In this document: positions 1-6,497 of the stretch, piece by piece
Layout of the letters: each line of letters starts with the position of its first letter
How positions within the stretch are numbered: the first letter of the stretch is position 1
Source of the DNA: a virus
DNA: 57,216 bases
Direction: 5' to 3' (one strand)
IMG/VR virus record: IMGVR_UViG_3300017917_000305
Span: 1 to 57,216 of that record
Program-made: the position numbers and the translations under genes
Notes under the pieces: model-generated
What the model saw: the letters and a program-made list of their open reading frames with translations, nothing else
Database searches by the model: none
What the model was told of the DNA's origin: nothing

Positions 1-446
1 ACTAATGGTAAGCTGTTAAATGCTGAAGCAGCGCCGGTAAAGCTGTTGCCCATACCAGCCAACGAGCTCATCATACCAGTCATCTTACCAATGGTGTTTT
101 CAACTGCTGCTGTGAAATTTCTAACGCCTGCTATAGATTTTTCTGTAATAGCTGCTGCACGTTTGCGTTTTTCTTCTTCGTCTTCAATAGCATCAGCAAG
201 AGCTTTACGCTTTTTGATTTCTTCTTCTTGTGCTTTGTTTAATTTGCCAAGATTTTTTCCAGCTTTGTCTAGGCTGTTATAGAATTTTTTAAGTTCAGCT
301 TCTAGTTGTTTTTGATTTTTAATGTCTTTGCCAGACTTGGCAGCTAGGATTCCAATAGCCGTGACTAGTTGCTTGAGAGTTGCCTCTGTGGCTGCATTGT
401 TTAACTTTATTGGCGTGCCGCCAAAATCACCGGTTACTTCGGCCAT
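1..446 (-). CDS. N-terminal part of a coiled-coil tail protein, probable tape measure (runs off left edge)
   Basis: An open frame on the minus strand starts with ATG at 446 and is still open at position 1, giving about 148 residues. It begins MAEVTGDFGG and continues with a strongly charged Lys/Glu/Ala helix (about residues 45-95, runs of EEE and KKRKR), then a Gly/Ser/Met-rich hydrophobic stretch near residues 110-148. That pattern of long helix followed by small-residue hydrophobic segments is typical of tail tape measure proteins. The divergent neighbour is the gp26-type hub/chaperone gene, the kind of gene normally found next to a tape measure. A GATAAATA late box at 495-502 points toward it. 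The frame is real; the tape-measure assignment is inference because the rest of the gene is outside the window. Confidence 0.6.
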   Translation of the reverse strand, partial: MAEVTGDFGGTPIKLNNAATEATLKQLVTAIGILAAKSGKDIKNQKQLEAELKKFYNSLDKAGKNLGKLNKAQEEEIKKRKALADAIEDEEEKRKRAAAITEKSIAGVRNFTAAVENTIGKMTGMMSSLAGMGNSFTGAASAFNSLPL

Positions 447-471
447 TTAATAAATCCCAGAAAAATGCGCA

Positions 472-479
472 TATAAATA
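472..479 (+). promoter_or_regulatory. Late promoter TATAAATA for the gp26 unit
   Basis: A perfect T4-type late box lies 33 bases before the gp26 start. The expected start of transcription is about 485. The box sits in the loop of an imperfect inverted repeat (ATGCGC 465-470 and GCGTAT 483-488, one G-T pair). Confidence 0.75.
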
Positions 480-494
480 CTAGCGTATGATAAT

Positions 495-502
495 TATTTA
501 TC
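495..502 (-). promoter_or_regulatory. Late promoter GATAAATA for the leftward tail gene
   Basis: On the minus strand the box reads GATAAATA and lies 49 bases before the ATG at 446. Together with 472-479 it makes a divergent pair of late promoters, with the two starts overlapping in one 66-base gap. Confidence 0.55.
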
Positions 503-512
503 GGAGATTAAA

Positions 513-1382
513 ATGGCAGAAATAGCACAGACAGTAATAGAAAAACCAGCAGGAAACCCTCTTGCGAACTACTTTAGACAACCCAAAATTTATATCAGGC
601 TTCCGTCTGAAGGACAGTTCTATCCACAGGGAGCATTGGACCTTAGCGCCACTGGTGAGTACGCTGTGTTTGCAATGACTGCCAAAGATGAGCTGTTGTT
701 TAAAACACCAGATGCTCTAATGAACGGACAAGCTACTGTAGAAGTAATTAAAAGCTGCGTACCAGCAATCAAAGATCCTTGGAAGATGCCCAGCATCGAC
801 GTGGATGCTGTGTTAGTTGCTATTCGAATTGCCACCTACGATAAAAATATGGACGTTAGTGCTAAATGTCCAGAGTGCGGCACACTTAATGACTATGAAT
901 TTAATCTGCTAAACTATCTAGAACAGATGGGCAGTTTTAAATTTAATGCTAGAATTGAAGCTGATCCTTTGGTAGTTAACATTCGCCCTTACAACTATCA
1001 AGAAACTACTAGAGCAGCTATCAAAGCCATTGAGCAACAGAAGATTTTTCAAATTGTCAATGACGATTCTCTCAGCGAAGAAGAAAAAATCAACAAGTTT
1101 GGTTCAAGTTTCTTAAAGCTAACAGAGCTAACAGTCGAAGTTATCTGTGGATGCATTGCCAGTATTGAAACTCCAGAAGGAGTTGTCAGCGATCAAGCAC
1201 AGATCAAAGACTTTATCAACAATGCGCCTAGCGATATTTTTAACAAGATCAATGATCACGTTAATGCTATGCGCAACGACATTGAAATGAAAACTCAAAC
1301 CGTAGGATGTTCTGATTGTAATCATCAATATCAAATCAGCATCACTATGGACCAATCAAATTTTTTCGCAGTAAGATCTTAA
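513..1382 (+). CDS. 26: Baseplate hub / tail assembly protein, gp26-like (T4_baseplate family)
   Basis: A protein of 289 residues matching the T4 gp26 type by the conserved stretch around residues 54-82 (TAKDELLFKTPDALMNGQAT) and the following PSIDVDAVLVAIRIATY region. Two Cys pairs, C119xxC122 and C266xxC269, look like one zinc site that brings together the middle and the C terminus; T4 gp26 (about 208 residues) is shorter. In T4, gp26 acts in building the baseplate hub. The start has a good site (CGGAG, 501-505) and a late promoter. The last codons carry a slippery heptamer, so a share of ribosomes may read into the next frame (see 1358-1406). The gene is divergent from the probable tape measure gene, which suits a tail assembly chaperone. 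Confidence 0.85.
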   Translation: MAEIAQTVIEKPAGNPLANYFRQPKIYIRLPSEGQFYPQGALDLSATGEYAVFAMTAKDELLFKTPDALMNGQATVEVIKSCVPAIKDPWKMPSIDVDAVLVAIRIATYDKNMDVSAKCPECGTLNDYEFNLLNYLEQMGSFKFNARIEADPLVVNIRPYNYQETTRAAIKAIEQQKIFQIVNDDSLSEEEKINKFGSSFLKLTELTVEVICGCIASIETPEGVVSDQAQIKDFINNAPSDIFNKINDHVNAMRNDIEMKTQTVGCSDCNHQYQISITMDQSNFFAVRS

Positions 1383-1406
1383 AACTCTCGTTGCCGGAGA
1401 TCTTAC
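1358..1406 (+). promoter_or_regulatory. Putative -1 ribosomal frameshift signal (slippery heptamer plus hairpin)
   Basis: In the gp26 frame the bases at 1358-1364 read A AAT TTT, a canonical X XXY YYZ heptamer. After a 6-base spacer comes a perfect 9-bp stem, GTAAGATCT (1371-1379) with AGATCTTAC (1398-1406), loop 18 bases, extendable by a T-G pair (1380/1397). Heptamer, spacer length and hairpin are all as expected for -1 frameshifting. The -1 frame is exactly the frame of 1391-1594, giving a 360-residue fusion. The gp26 stop codon (1380-1382) lies in the loop. Confidence 0.7.
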
Positions 1407-1594
1407 AGGAAGCCAAAAAACTTGACAAAGAGGCTCGAGACATTAAGAAAGACGTTATGAAGTTGTGTTGGTATATGCGGGGTCTTTCTTACAGTGAAGG
1501 TATGAATTTAAGTTTTGAAGAACGAGAGATTATCGGAGAGATAATAAAAGAAAACTTAGAAACTACAAAGAAAACTGGATTGAACTTCTTCTAA
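1391..1594 (+). CDS. Tail/baseplate-hub assembly protein frame, gp51-like; probably made as a -1 frameshift extension of gp26
   Basis: A short frame of 67 codons if begun at TTG 1391, ending TAA at 1592-1594. It is helical and charged, with the signature WYMRG followed by LSFEEREIIGEIIKENLETT and a C-terminal aromatic end (NFF). I recognise this as the small conserved domain that follows gp26 in T4-like aquatic phages and is often labelled gp51-like. There is no Shine-Dalgarno sequence and no ATG, and the frame is open upstream through the gp26 3' end, in the -1 register. Independent initiation therefore looks poor, and translation by frameshift from gp26 is the better reading. As a fusion it contributes the last 76 residues. 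The exact gp51 relationship is uncertain. Confidence 0.65.
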   Translation: MPEILQEAKKLDKEARDIKKDVMKLCWYMRGLSYSEGMNLSFEEREIIGEIIKENLETTKKTGLNFF

Positions 1595-1595
1595 T

Positions 1596-1621
1596 AAAAA
1601 AGGGCTCTAAGAGCCCTTTTT
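1596..1621. terminator. Bidirectional intrinsic terminator
   Basis: A-rich left flank, stem GGGCTC (1602-1607) / GAGCCC (1611-1616) with a TAA loop, then a T run. The A and T flanks pair as well, so it works on both strands. It separates the convergent genes ending at 1594 (+) and 1624 (-). Confidence 0.9.
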
Positions 1622-1623
1622 GT

Positions 1624-2493
1624 TTATGCTTGTTTTCTAAACAAACTAAATCCTTCTGCTACTACTTTACCTTTTTTCACAGCCGATTCACTGTTAGGGC
1701 CCATCAGTCGCTCACGATCAGCATCAATCTCTGCCTGTGTTGGAGCTACCTTTTTAGCACGAGTCTTTTTAACTGGCTCTTTGGCAGGAGCTGCTGCAGG
1801 AGTTTCAGGCGCTGGAGTAGCTGCTGGTGCTGCTGTTGTAGCAGGAGCCGCTGCCGGCGCAGCCGGTTGCGCAAGACTTTTTTGTAGCAGTTGTAGAATA
1901 CGCTGCTTGCCCTTTTTATCTAATTGATTAACCTGTGCTTTGACCTGTGCGTACAGTGTTTGTCCTACTTTCTCTGAACTTTGTCCAGCTGTGGCCTGTG
2001 CAGTTTTATCTAGTGCTGCGGCTGCTGCGCCAGTTTGTGCTTTAGCAGGAGCAGTTCCAGCGGGACCTTGTGCATTAATATCTTTAGCAGTTTTTGGTGC
2101 TGCTGTTTTTTCTGGCTCAGCAAATGCTTTGGCTTTAAATGCTCTATTCAATCCTTGTTTGATGCCCTGTGCTGTGGCATTTGGTTTTGCAGCCTTTTTG
2201 TCTAGAGGTATTAGATCTCCAGTTTCTCCATCAAACTTGCCTCCAGCGGCCTGATGTGCTGCACGTTCAGGTTCAGTTAAAGGTTTGCCCGTTGTTGGAT
2301 TCATAGGTACATCAGGATCACGAGGAGAAGCAGCAGGTTGTTCTCCACTATAACCAGTTTTAAAGCCAGCTTTAACGTCTTTGCCAATATTAGCTACGCC
2401 TCTAGCAACTTTGCCCACACCACGGCCTAATGCTTGTGCAATAGGACCTTCATCTAGCTGTTGTGATTCTATTAATAGTTCAGTGATTTTCAT
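1624..2493 (-). CDS. Ala/Pro/Lys-rich protein with capsid-targeting-like N terminus; candidate internal head protein
   Basis: A protein of 289 residues, mostly low complexity: Ala, Pro, Lys, Thr and Gln rich, with near-repeats of the PAAAPA and TAAPAA kind at about 210-240 and a basic KKTRAKK segment after that. One helical patch (about 180-205, QLDKKGKQRILQLLQKSL) may be folded. The N terminus MKITELLIES resembles the T4 capsid-targeting sequence of internal proteins (MKTYQEFIAE type) and contains three I/L-x-E tripeptides (I3-T-E5, L7-I-E9, L13-D-E15), the cleavage motif of T4-type prohead protease. I infer a protein packaged in the head and perhaps injected with DNA, but only the N-terminal motif supports this. 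It has its own late box (2520-2527) and is bounded by terminators on both sides. Confidence 0.55.
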   Translation of the reverse strand: MKITELLIESQQLDEGPIAQALGRGVGKVARGVANIGKDVKAGFKTGYSGEQPAASPRDPDVPMNPTTGKPLTEPERAAHQAAGGKFDGETGDLIPLDKKAAKPNATAQGIKQGLNRAFKAKAFAEPEKTAAPKTAKDINAQGPAGTAPAKAQTGAAAAALDKTAQATAGQSSEKVGQTLYAQVKAQVNQLDKKGKQRILQLLQKSLAQPAAPAAAPATTAAPAATPAPETPAAAPAKEPVKKTRAKKVAPTQAEIDADRERLMGPNSESAVKKGKVVAEGFSLFRKQA

Positions 2494-2519
2494 AATTAGG
2501 GTAATTCCGATATATCATT

Positions 2520-2527
2520 TATTTATT
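2520..2527 (-). promoter_or_regulatory. Late promoter AATAAATA (minus strand)
   Basis: The minus strand reads AATAAATAAATG 27 bases before the ATG at 2493. The expected transcript start is near 2514. Confidence 0.6.
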
Positions 2528-2533
2528 GTAAAG

Positions 2534-2551
2534 AAAGAGCTAAAGCTCTTT
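2534..2551. terminator. Hairpin AAAGAGC/GCTCTTT, likely intrinsic terminator
   Basis: A 7-bp perfect stem with a TAAA loop. On the minus strand it is followed by TTTCTTT-rich sequence and would stop transcripts coming from 3009 onward just before the late promoter at 2520-2527. On the plus strand a TTTT follows. Confidence 0.55.
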
Positions 2552-2583
2552 TGCGTTTTCGCTTACGCTCAACGCATTTTTTT
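2552..2583 (+). terminator. Plus-strand hairpin with T tract
   Basis: TGCGTT (2552-2557) pairs with AACGCA (2570-2575) and is followed by seven or more T. The 12-base loop contains a further short GCG/CGC pairing option. There is no plus-strand gene before it, so it may instead bound the structured region that follows. Confidence 0.4.
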
Positions 2584-2841
2584 CTTTCTTGAATAATATC
2601 GAAGTTGTGAAGGTATTATTAACTGCGAAGCAGTTTAAGTATTATGCAGATTGTTCAGTCACACTTAACCCAGAACCGGGTTAAGAATGTAGCATTATGC
2701 GAGTTGCACAGTACACATTAGCGTTACAACAATTACAGAGGCGGTCAGCCGGTACCTCGAGTTGCGTCTTAATTCTGACGGTGGACTAATACACATACGC
2801 TAACATATGTACTAATCTAAGGGTTTTTCTCCCTTCTTTTT
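2584..2841 (+). ncRNA. Candidate structured non-coding RNA ending in an intrinsic terminator
   Basis: No convincing gene is seen on either strand. Successive helices are AATAATA/TATTATT (2592-2598/2614-2620), AACTGC/GCAGTT with a GAA loop (2621-2635), CTTAACCC/GGGTTAAG (2664-2671/2678-2685), and a longer two-part helix (2711-2715 with 2808-2812, and TTAGCGT 2718-2724 with ACGCTAA 2797-2803). The last encloses a hairpin GAGG-CGG-TCAG-CCG-gta-CCTC (2738-2758). A terminator follows directly (2819-2841). The density of pairing, GC content above the neighbouring genes and the correctly oriented terminator favour a plus-strand RNA. I do not recognise the family, and no good promoter is visible; TTGAAT 2589 with TATTAT 2614 has a 19-base spacer. 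Confidence 0.4.
2819..2841 (+). terminator. Intrinsic terminator, plus strand
   Basis: AAGGG (2819-2823), a 7-base loop, CCCTT (2831-2835), then CTTTTT. The opposite strand has no T tract after the stem, so it is directional. Confidence 0.6.
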
Positions 2842-3008
2842 GCCTTTTATATTCTTTTCAAACAGCAAAATCGCAGGTCTTAGATAGCGATCGACATCCA
2901 AATGGGTAGTTGCTGAGTACTTTTAGCGGCAAAAGATTTCCGTCCCTGCGTAATTAAACCAGGTATAAGGGCGCACGATATAAGCCTGCGCTTAGCCAAA
3001 AACCGCTT
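2842..3008. other. Gene-free stretch with further hairpins
   Basis: No open frame of note. CGCAGG (2872-2877) can pair with CCTGCG (2945-2950), enclosing small hairpins, and GCGCA (2971-2975) pairs with TGCGC (2987-2991). It lies just downstream of the minus-strand GIY-YIG gene, so it could be that gene's 3' region or a second RNA domain. Confidence 0.35.
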
Positions 3009-3443
3009 TTATTTTGCCTTTGATTGTTCTAAAAGACGCTGCCTAAGTATGTTTGAGCCGCCTACTCTGACATTTATAATACCATTATAATAGTCATCTG
3101 TTTCTAAAACTCTGCGTTCAAACTGCTCTCTAGCCTCTAAATAACTTAGTTCTGCCTTAGATTTACAAAGATAAAGTATTTCTCTTGTGAATTTTTCCGG
3201 ACCTAATGCTTGGACGTCTGCGTTTAACCTATCAGATGAACCCCAGTAGTCGCGCCAATCGCTTTCTACTACAGATCTTCTTTTAAGTTTTTTGCCTTTG
3301 AGTGGTGGTTTAGTACGTTTAAATTGTGCTAGTTTCTTGCCTATGTACTTTTGCCCGGTAGTTGTGTTCGTGATGAGGTAAACAAAGCCAATGTAGCCTT
3401 CAGGTATTTCGTTTACTGGTTGATTTTGATACGTCCATTGCAC
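3009..3443 (-). CDS. GIY-YIG-type endonuclease-like protein
   Basis: A protein of 144 residues. The N-terminal half carries a GIY-YIG-like core: GFVYLITN at about residues 19-26 and YIGKK at about 34-38, followed by a basic segment (KPPLKGKKLKRR) and ESDWRDYWGSSDRL. A conserved Arg and Glu lie in the helix and strand after it, as expected for this nuclease fold. In T4-like phages such stand-alone proteins include homing endonucleases (Seg type) and uncharacterised nucleases; this one has no obvious extra DNA-binding domain. The start is GTG, placed directly after the TGA of the preceding small gene, so translation is probably coupled. It is the last gene of the gp55-gp47-gp46 minus unit. Confidence 0.65.
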   Translation of the reverse strand: MQWTYQNQPVNEIPEGYIGFVYLITNTTTGQKYIGKKLAQFKRTKPPLKGKKLKRRSVVESDWRDYWGSSDRLNADVQALGPEKFTREILYLCKSKAELSYLEAREQFERRVLETDDYYNGIINVRVGGSNILRQRLLEQSKAK

Positions 3444-3674
3444 TCACTTAATTACCTTAGGCGGTCTGCCTAACTTGCCTTTTCTGGCTGCTTTTCTTTC
3501 TTCTCGTTTATCTTGTATTTCTACTCGCCTTTTACTTGCCTCGTTGCGTATTTCTGAAAGCCAATAGCGTGCCTTAATGCCTGCTTCGTCTGAGCCTTTA
3601 TATTCAAATCTATCCTGCCACTTAAAATATTCCTGAAAAGCAGCAATCATTTTATCGTGACTATCGGTACTCAT
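3444..3674 (-). CDS. Small basic conserved protein, unknown function
   Basis: A protein of 76 residues with a helical centre (ARYWLSEIRNEASKRRVEIQ) and a strongly basic tail ending in GRPPK, a short AT-hook-like motif that might touch the DNA minor groove. Its start overlaps the gp46 stop by 4 bases (ATGA). The position right after the recombination nuclease subunits is common for this small gene in related phages, and suggests, without proving, a DNA-related role. Confidence 0.6.
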   Translation of the reverse strand: MSTDSHDKMIAAFQEYFKWQDRFEYKGSDEAGIKARYWLSEIRNEASKRRVEIQDKREERKAARKGKLGRPPKVIK

Positions 3675-5449
3675 TGTACAATTTCGATATCATTACTGTA
3701 ACTAGTAAACCCGTTTTCTTTAATAACTTTCAGCACGTGGTTTACACGACTAGTTAAATCGTCTCTGTGAGAAATTAAGAATACATTCTTATCACGCTCA
3801 CGAGTCATACGTTTTAGTACTGCAATACTTGATTCAACACCGCTGGAATCCATACCTGAGTCAACTAGTTCGTCAATGAATAACAGGTTAATACTGTGAT
3901 ATAAGTTTTCCCACACATCACGGAATGCCCACGACATACTTAAAATAAGTCTATTGCGTTCGCCTCGACTTAGATTATCAAAGTCTAGGTCTTGACCCAG
4001 TTGTGTAATTAACACAGATAGATCATTTTGAAACTCAACAATGTGCGGCAAGCCAATTTTGTCAAGATAATATGTTAGACGTTGATTTAAGAATGCTAAG
4101 TTTTGATCAATAATACGTTTACGTACAAACGAATCTTTGTTTGTCAGCAGTTTGTACAAGAACTCTTGATGTTCTTTAACTCGAACTAGAGCATTAACCG
4201 CTTCCCAGTCAATTTCTTGCACCGCAGTTTTCTTTAGTTCTTCAATCTGTTCCAAGTACGGATTGATTTCAGCAACCTTTACAGTTAATTCTTTTTCTAA
4301 ACTGCTAACTGTGTTTTTATGATTCAATGCTTCTTCTAAAGTGTCATACTGAACCTTAGGACAGTCGCCTAACTCGCCTAGTTCTTTTAAGGCTAGCTCA
4401 GTTTCCATAATAACTTCGCCTAGATCTTCAAAAGCCACACTAGCATCACCAAGTTCTTTTCTAGCCGCTGCTAACACTGCTTCGTGTTTAGCATCGTGAA
4501 ACTCTTGACCACAAGTATGACATTGATGTTTTTCTAAACTAGCAATTTCTTTTTCTAATCTTTCACATCTCTTGCGCTCTTTGTCTTGTTCAAGTTTAGA
4601 TCTCTGCAGAGCAGATGTTAAATCGTTAATGTCTTTACGTTTTTGATTGTATAAATTTAACGCTTTGTGTGCTTCTACTTCAGCCTCTGCATCTATATGA
4701 CTTAGTAGGTCAATGCTCTTTAAAATATTTTCAATATTTTTTTCTTGAGTATCATCCCAAAGACGCTGTTTGCGCTCTAAGGCATCGATGCTCTGTTGAA
4801 TGCGTTCGTTACTGGCCTTGACTGTTTCAATTCTAGTGTTTTCAGTAGCAATAGCATCTTTACTTAATCGAATCTGTTCTTTGAGATTCTCCGCTTTTTC
4901 AGAAAGCAGAGTAATACCCAATAACTGTTCGATAATGTTGCGCTGATCCGCTGCCTTCATAGACAGGAACGGTTCAGTGTAGGTGTTTAATGCCACAAGA
5001 TGTTTAAACATTTCGTGACTCATTGAGATCATTTCTTCGATAGCTTTTTGTGTTTCGCGACTATCGCCCTGACTTTCATCTAAATCTTCTAGATCTTGTT
5101 CTTGACCGTTAATGCTAAATCGCAAGATATTAGGCTTACGACCACGTTCGATGTGATATTCTTGTCCATCTTTTTCAAACGTAACTGTACACAGCATACC
5201 TTTGCCGTTGATCTTGTTAATAAGATTATCACGTTTGATATTTGTTAGGGCTTGCCCATAGATAGCATAGCTAAGACCGTTAATAATAGTAGTCTTACCA
5301 GTACCATTACGAGCACCGCTGTCATCTCCGCCCAGATCCATATTCTCGCCTAGAACTAAAGTAAGTTGACCTTTGTCAAAATCAATAGCTTGGGTTTGAT
5401 TACCCACACTCATAAAGTTTCTAACAGTTAAATTCTTAATTTTTATCAT
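3671..5449 (-). CDS. 46: Recombination nuclease ATPase subunit gp46 (Rad50/SbcC-like)
   Basis: A protein of 592 residues, close to T4 gp46 (560). Walker A GARNGTGKTT is at residues 45-54, a long coiled coil spans about 180-430 with a zinc-hook C310-H-T-C313 in its middle, ABC signature LSRGERNR is at 493-500, Walker B NLLFIDE at 521-527, and the H-loop ISHRDD at 559-564. All catalytic elements are intact. With gp47 it forms the Mre11/Rad50-type complex that resects DNA ends for recombination-dependent replication and host DNA breakdown. It follows gp47 after a 6-base gap and overlaps the next small gene by 4 bases. Confidence 0.96.
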   Translation of the reverse strand: MIKIKNLTVRNFMSVGNQTQAIDFDKGQLTLVLGENMDLGGDDSGARNGTGKTTIINGLSYAIYGQALTNIKRDNLINKINGKGMLCTVTFEKDGQEYHIERGRKPNILRFSINGQEQDLEDLDESQGDSRETQKAIEEMISMSHEMFKHLVALNTYTEPFLSMKAADQRNIIEQLLGITLLSEKAENLKEQIRLSKDAIATENTRIETVKASNERIQQSIDALERKQRLWDDTQEKNIENILKSIDLLSHIDAEAEVEAHKALNLYNQKRKDINDLTSALQRSKLEQDKERKRCERLEKEIASLEKHQCHTCGQEFHDAKHEAVLAAARKELGDASVAFEDLGEVIMETELALKELGELGDCPKVQYDTLEEALNHKNTVSSLEKELTVKVAEINPYLEQIEELKKTAVQEIDWEAVNALVRVKEHQEFLYKLLTNKDSFVRKRIIDQNLAFLNQRLTYYLDKIGLPHIVEFQNDLSVLITQLGQDLDFDNLSRGERNRLILSMSWAFRDVWENLYHSINLLFIDELVDSGMDSSGVESSIAVLKRMTRERDKNVFLISHRDDLTSRVNHVLKVIKENGFTSYSNDIEIVQ

Positions 5450-5455
5450 TATGTT

Positions 5456-6466
5456 TTATAGATCCTGATAGATGTTTAATAACAGGCCTTTGTCATAGCT
5501 GTCGCTTTCAATAGCATTAATTTGATTCATAACAATAGTGTCAACGGATTCAAAATTAATATCAATAGGCACAGCATTAGATTCTACTTCTACTTTTTCT
5601 GGAATTAGCATTAACTCTCGCAGATTGTACTGCGGCATAAACTGTTCTTTAATAAAGTTAGCTTCTTCAAAAGTAATTGGTAGGTCAATAGTAACACGAC
5701 AATGCATTTTATCACGCAATAATGCATCGGGTGTATCAATAATTTGACTTAATTTATATGTTCTATAAACTGGCTGGCCCGGCCAAGTTTTATATTCTGG
5801 CTTGCCACCCCACTCTAGAATCATCATACCGCGATCGTCATCACCTGCGTCTGCATAGTTATGAGGAAACGCATTACCAATGTATGTAACATTGCCTTTG
5901 CTTTGACGTTTATGGAAGTGCCCACTAAACACATACTCTTGATGACCAAAGTGATCGGCCTGTAACTGTCCGTGGTCGGGCATCTGAACCATTGCATTCA
6001 TATAGAATAGCGGAAGTTCTAAGTGGCCAAACAAATATCTACTTTTTAATTTAGGAATTTCTTTCCATTCATCGCCTACTAACCAAGGCATAATAGTTAC
6101 ATCGCCCTGTGTTAGTGTTTCTCTAATAGGTACAATGTTAGGAAACAGTCGCATAAACTCAACAGAGTTAATTTCACGTTTGTCTTTATAGAACAAATCG
6201 TGATTGCCTAAAATAAAATAGACTTTTTCAAAACTTTGACTCAGTCTTTCTAAGTTGCTGACAGTATAGTTCATTGTACTTACGTCAGTAGTTGAACGAT
6301 TGTGATGCCAGTCGCCTAGAAAGATTGCAGTTTCGCAACCTTCTGCCTTGGCAGTTTCACAGAACCAAGTAACAAATTCTTCGCAGTCTTGATTGTGTGT
6401 ACGGCTACCGCTTTTAAGTCCAAAGTGTATGTCAGTAAAACAAGCTACTTTTTTAAATAGATTCAT
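5456..6466 (-). CDS. 47: Recombination nuclease subunit gp47 (Mre11/SbcD-like)
   Basis: A protein of 336 residues, matching T4 gp47 (339). Metal-binding phosphoesterase motifs are complete: D12-I-H14, G50-D-W-H53, G86-N-H-D89, GH147, and G181-H-F-H184. It is the nuclease partner of gp46, encoded just upstream of it. It starts 31 bases after the gp55 stop, so gp55, gp47 and gp46 are probably on one transcript. Confidence 0.96.
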   Translation of the reverse strand: MNLFKKVACFTDIHFGLKSGSRTHNQDCEEFVTWFCETAKAEGCETAIFLGDWHHNRSTTDVSTMNYTVSNLERLSQSFEKVYFILGNHDLFYKDKREINSVEFMRLFPNIVPIRETLTQGDVTIMPWLVGDEWKEIPKLKSRYLFGHLELPLFYMNAMVQMPDHGQLQADHFGHQEYVFSGHFHKRQSKGNVTYIGNAFPHNYADAGDDDRGMMILEWGGKPEYKTWPGQPVYRTYKLSQIIDTPDALLRDKMHCRVTIDLPITFEEANFIKEQFMPQYNLRELMLIPEKVEVESNAVPIDINFESVDTIVMNQINAIESDSYDKGLLLNIYQDL

Positions 6467-6497
6467 AGATAAATTATACTACCTTAAATTGGAAAGA

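Noticed and set aside
1940-2254. Open frame of 104 codons on the plus strand, opposite the Ala-rich gene
   Set aside because: It arises from the repetitive Ala/Pro/Lys codons of the true gene and has no start site.
2644-2721. A 25-codon plus-strand frame (starting MQIVQSHL) in the gene-free region
   Set aside because: No ribosome site, and it coincides with the strong hairpin at 2664-2685; pairing explains the sequence better than coding.
2494-3008. tRNA or tmRNA gene
   Set aside because: No T-loop or cloverleaf could be drawn on either strand.
2494-3443. Group I intron with GIY-YIG homing gene
   Set aside because: No interrupted gene flanks it, and I could not find the conserved core elements; only the neighbourhood is suggestive.
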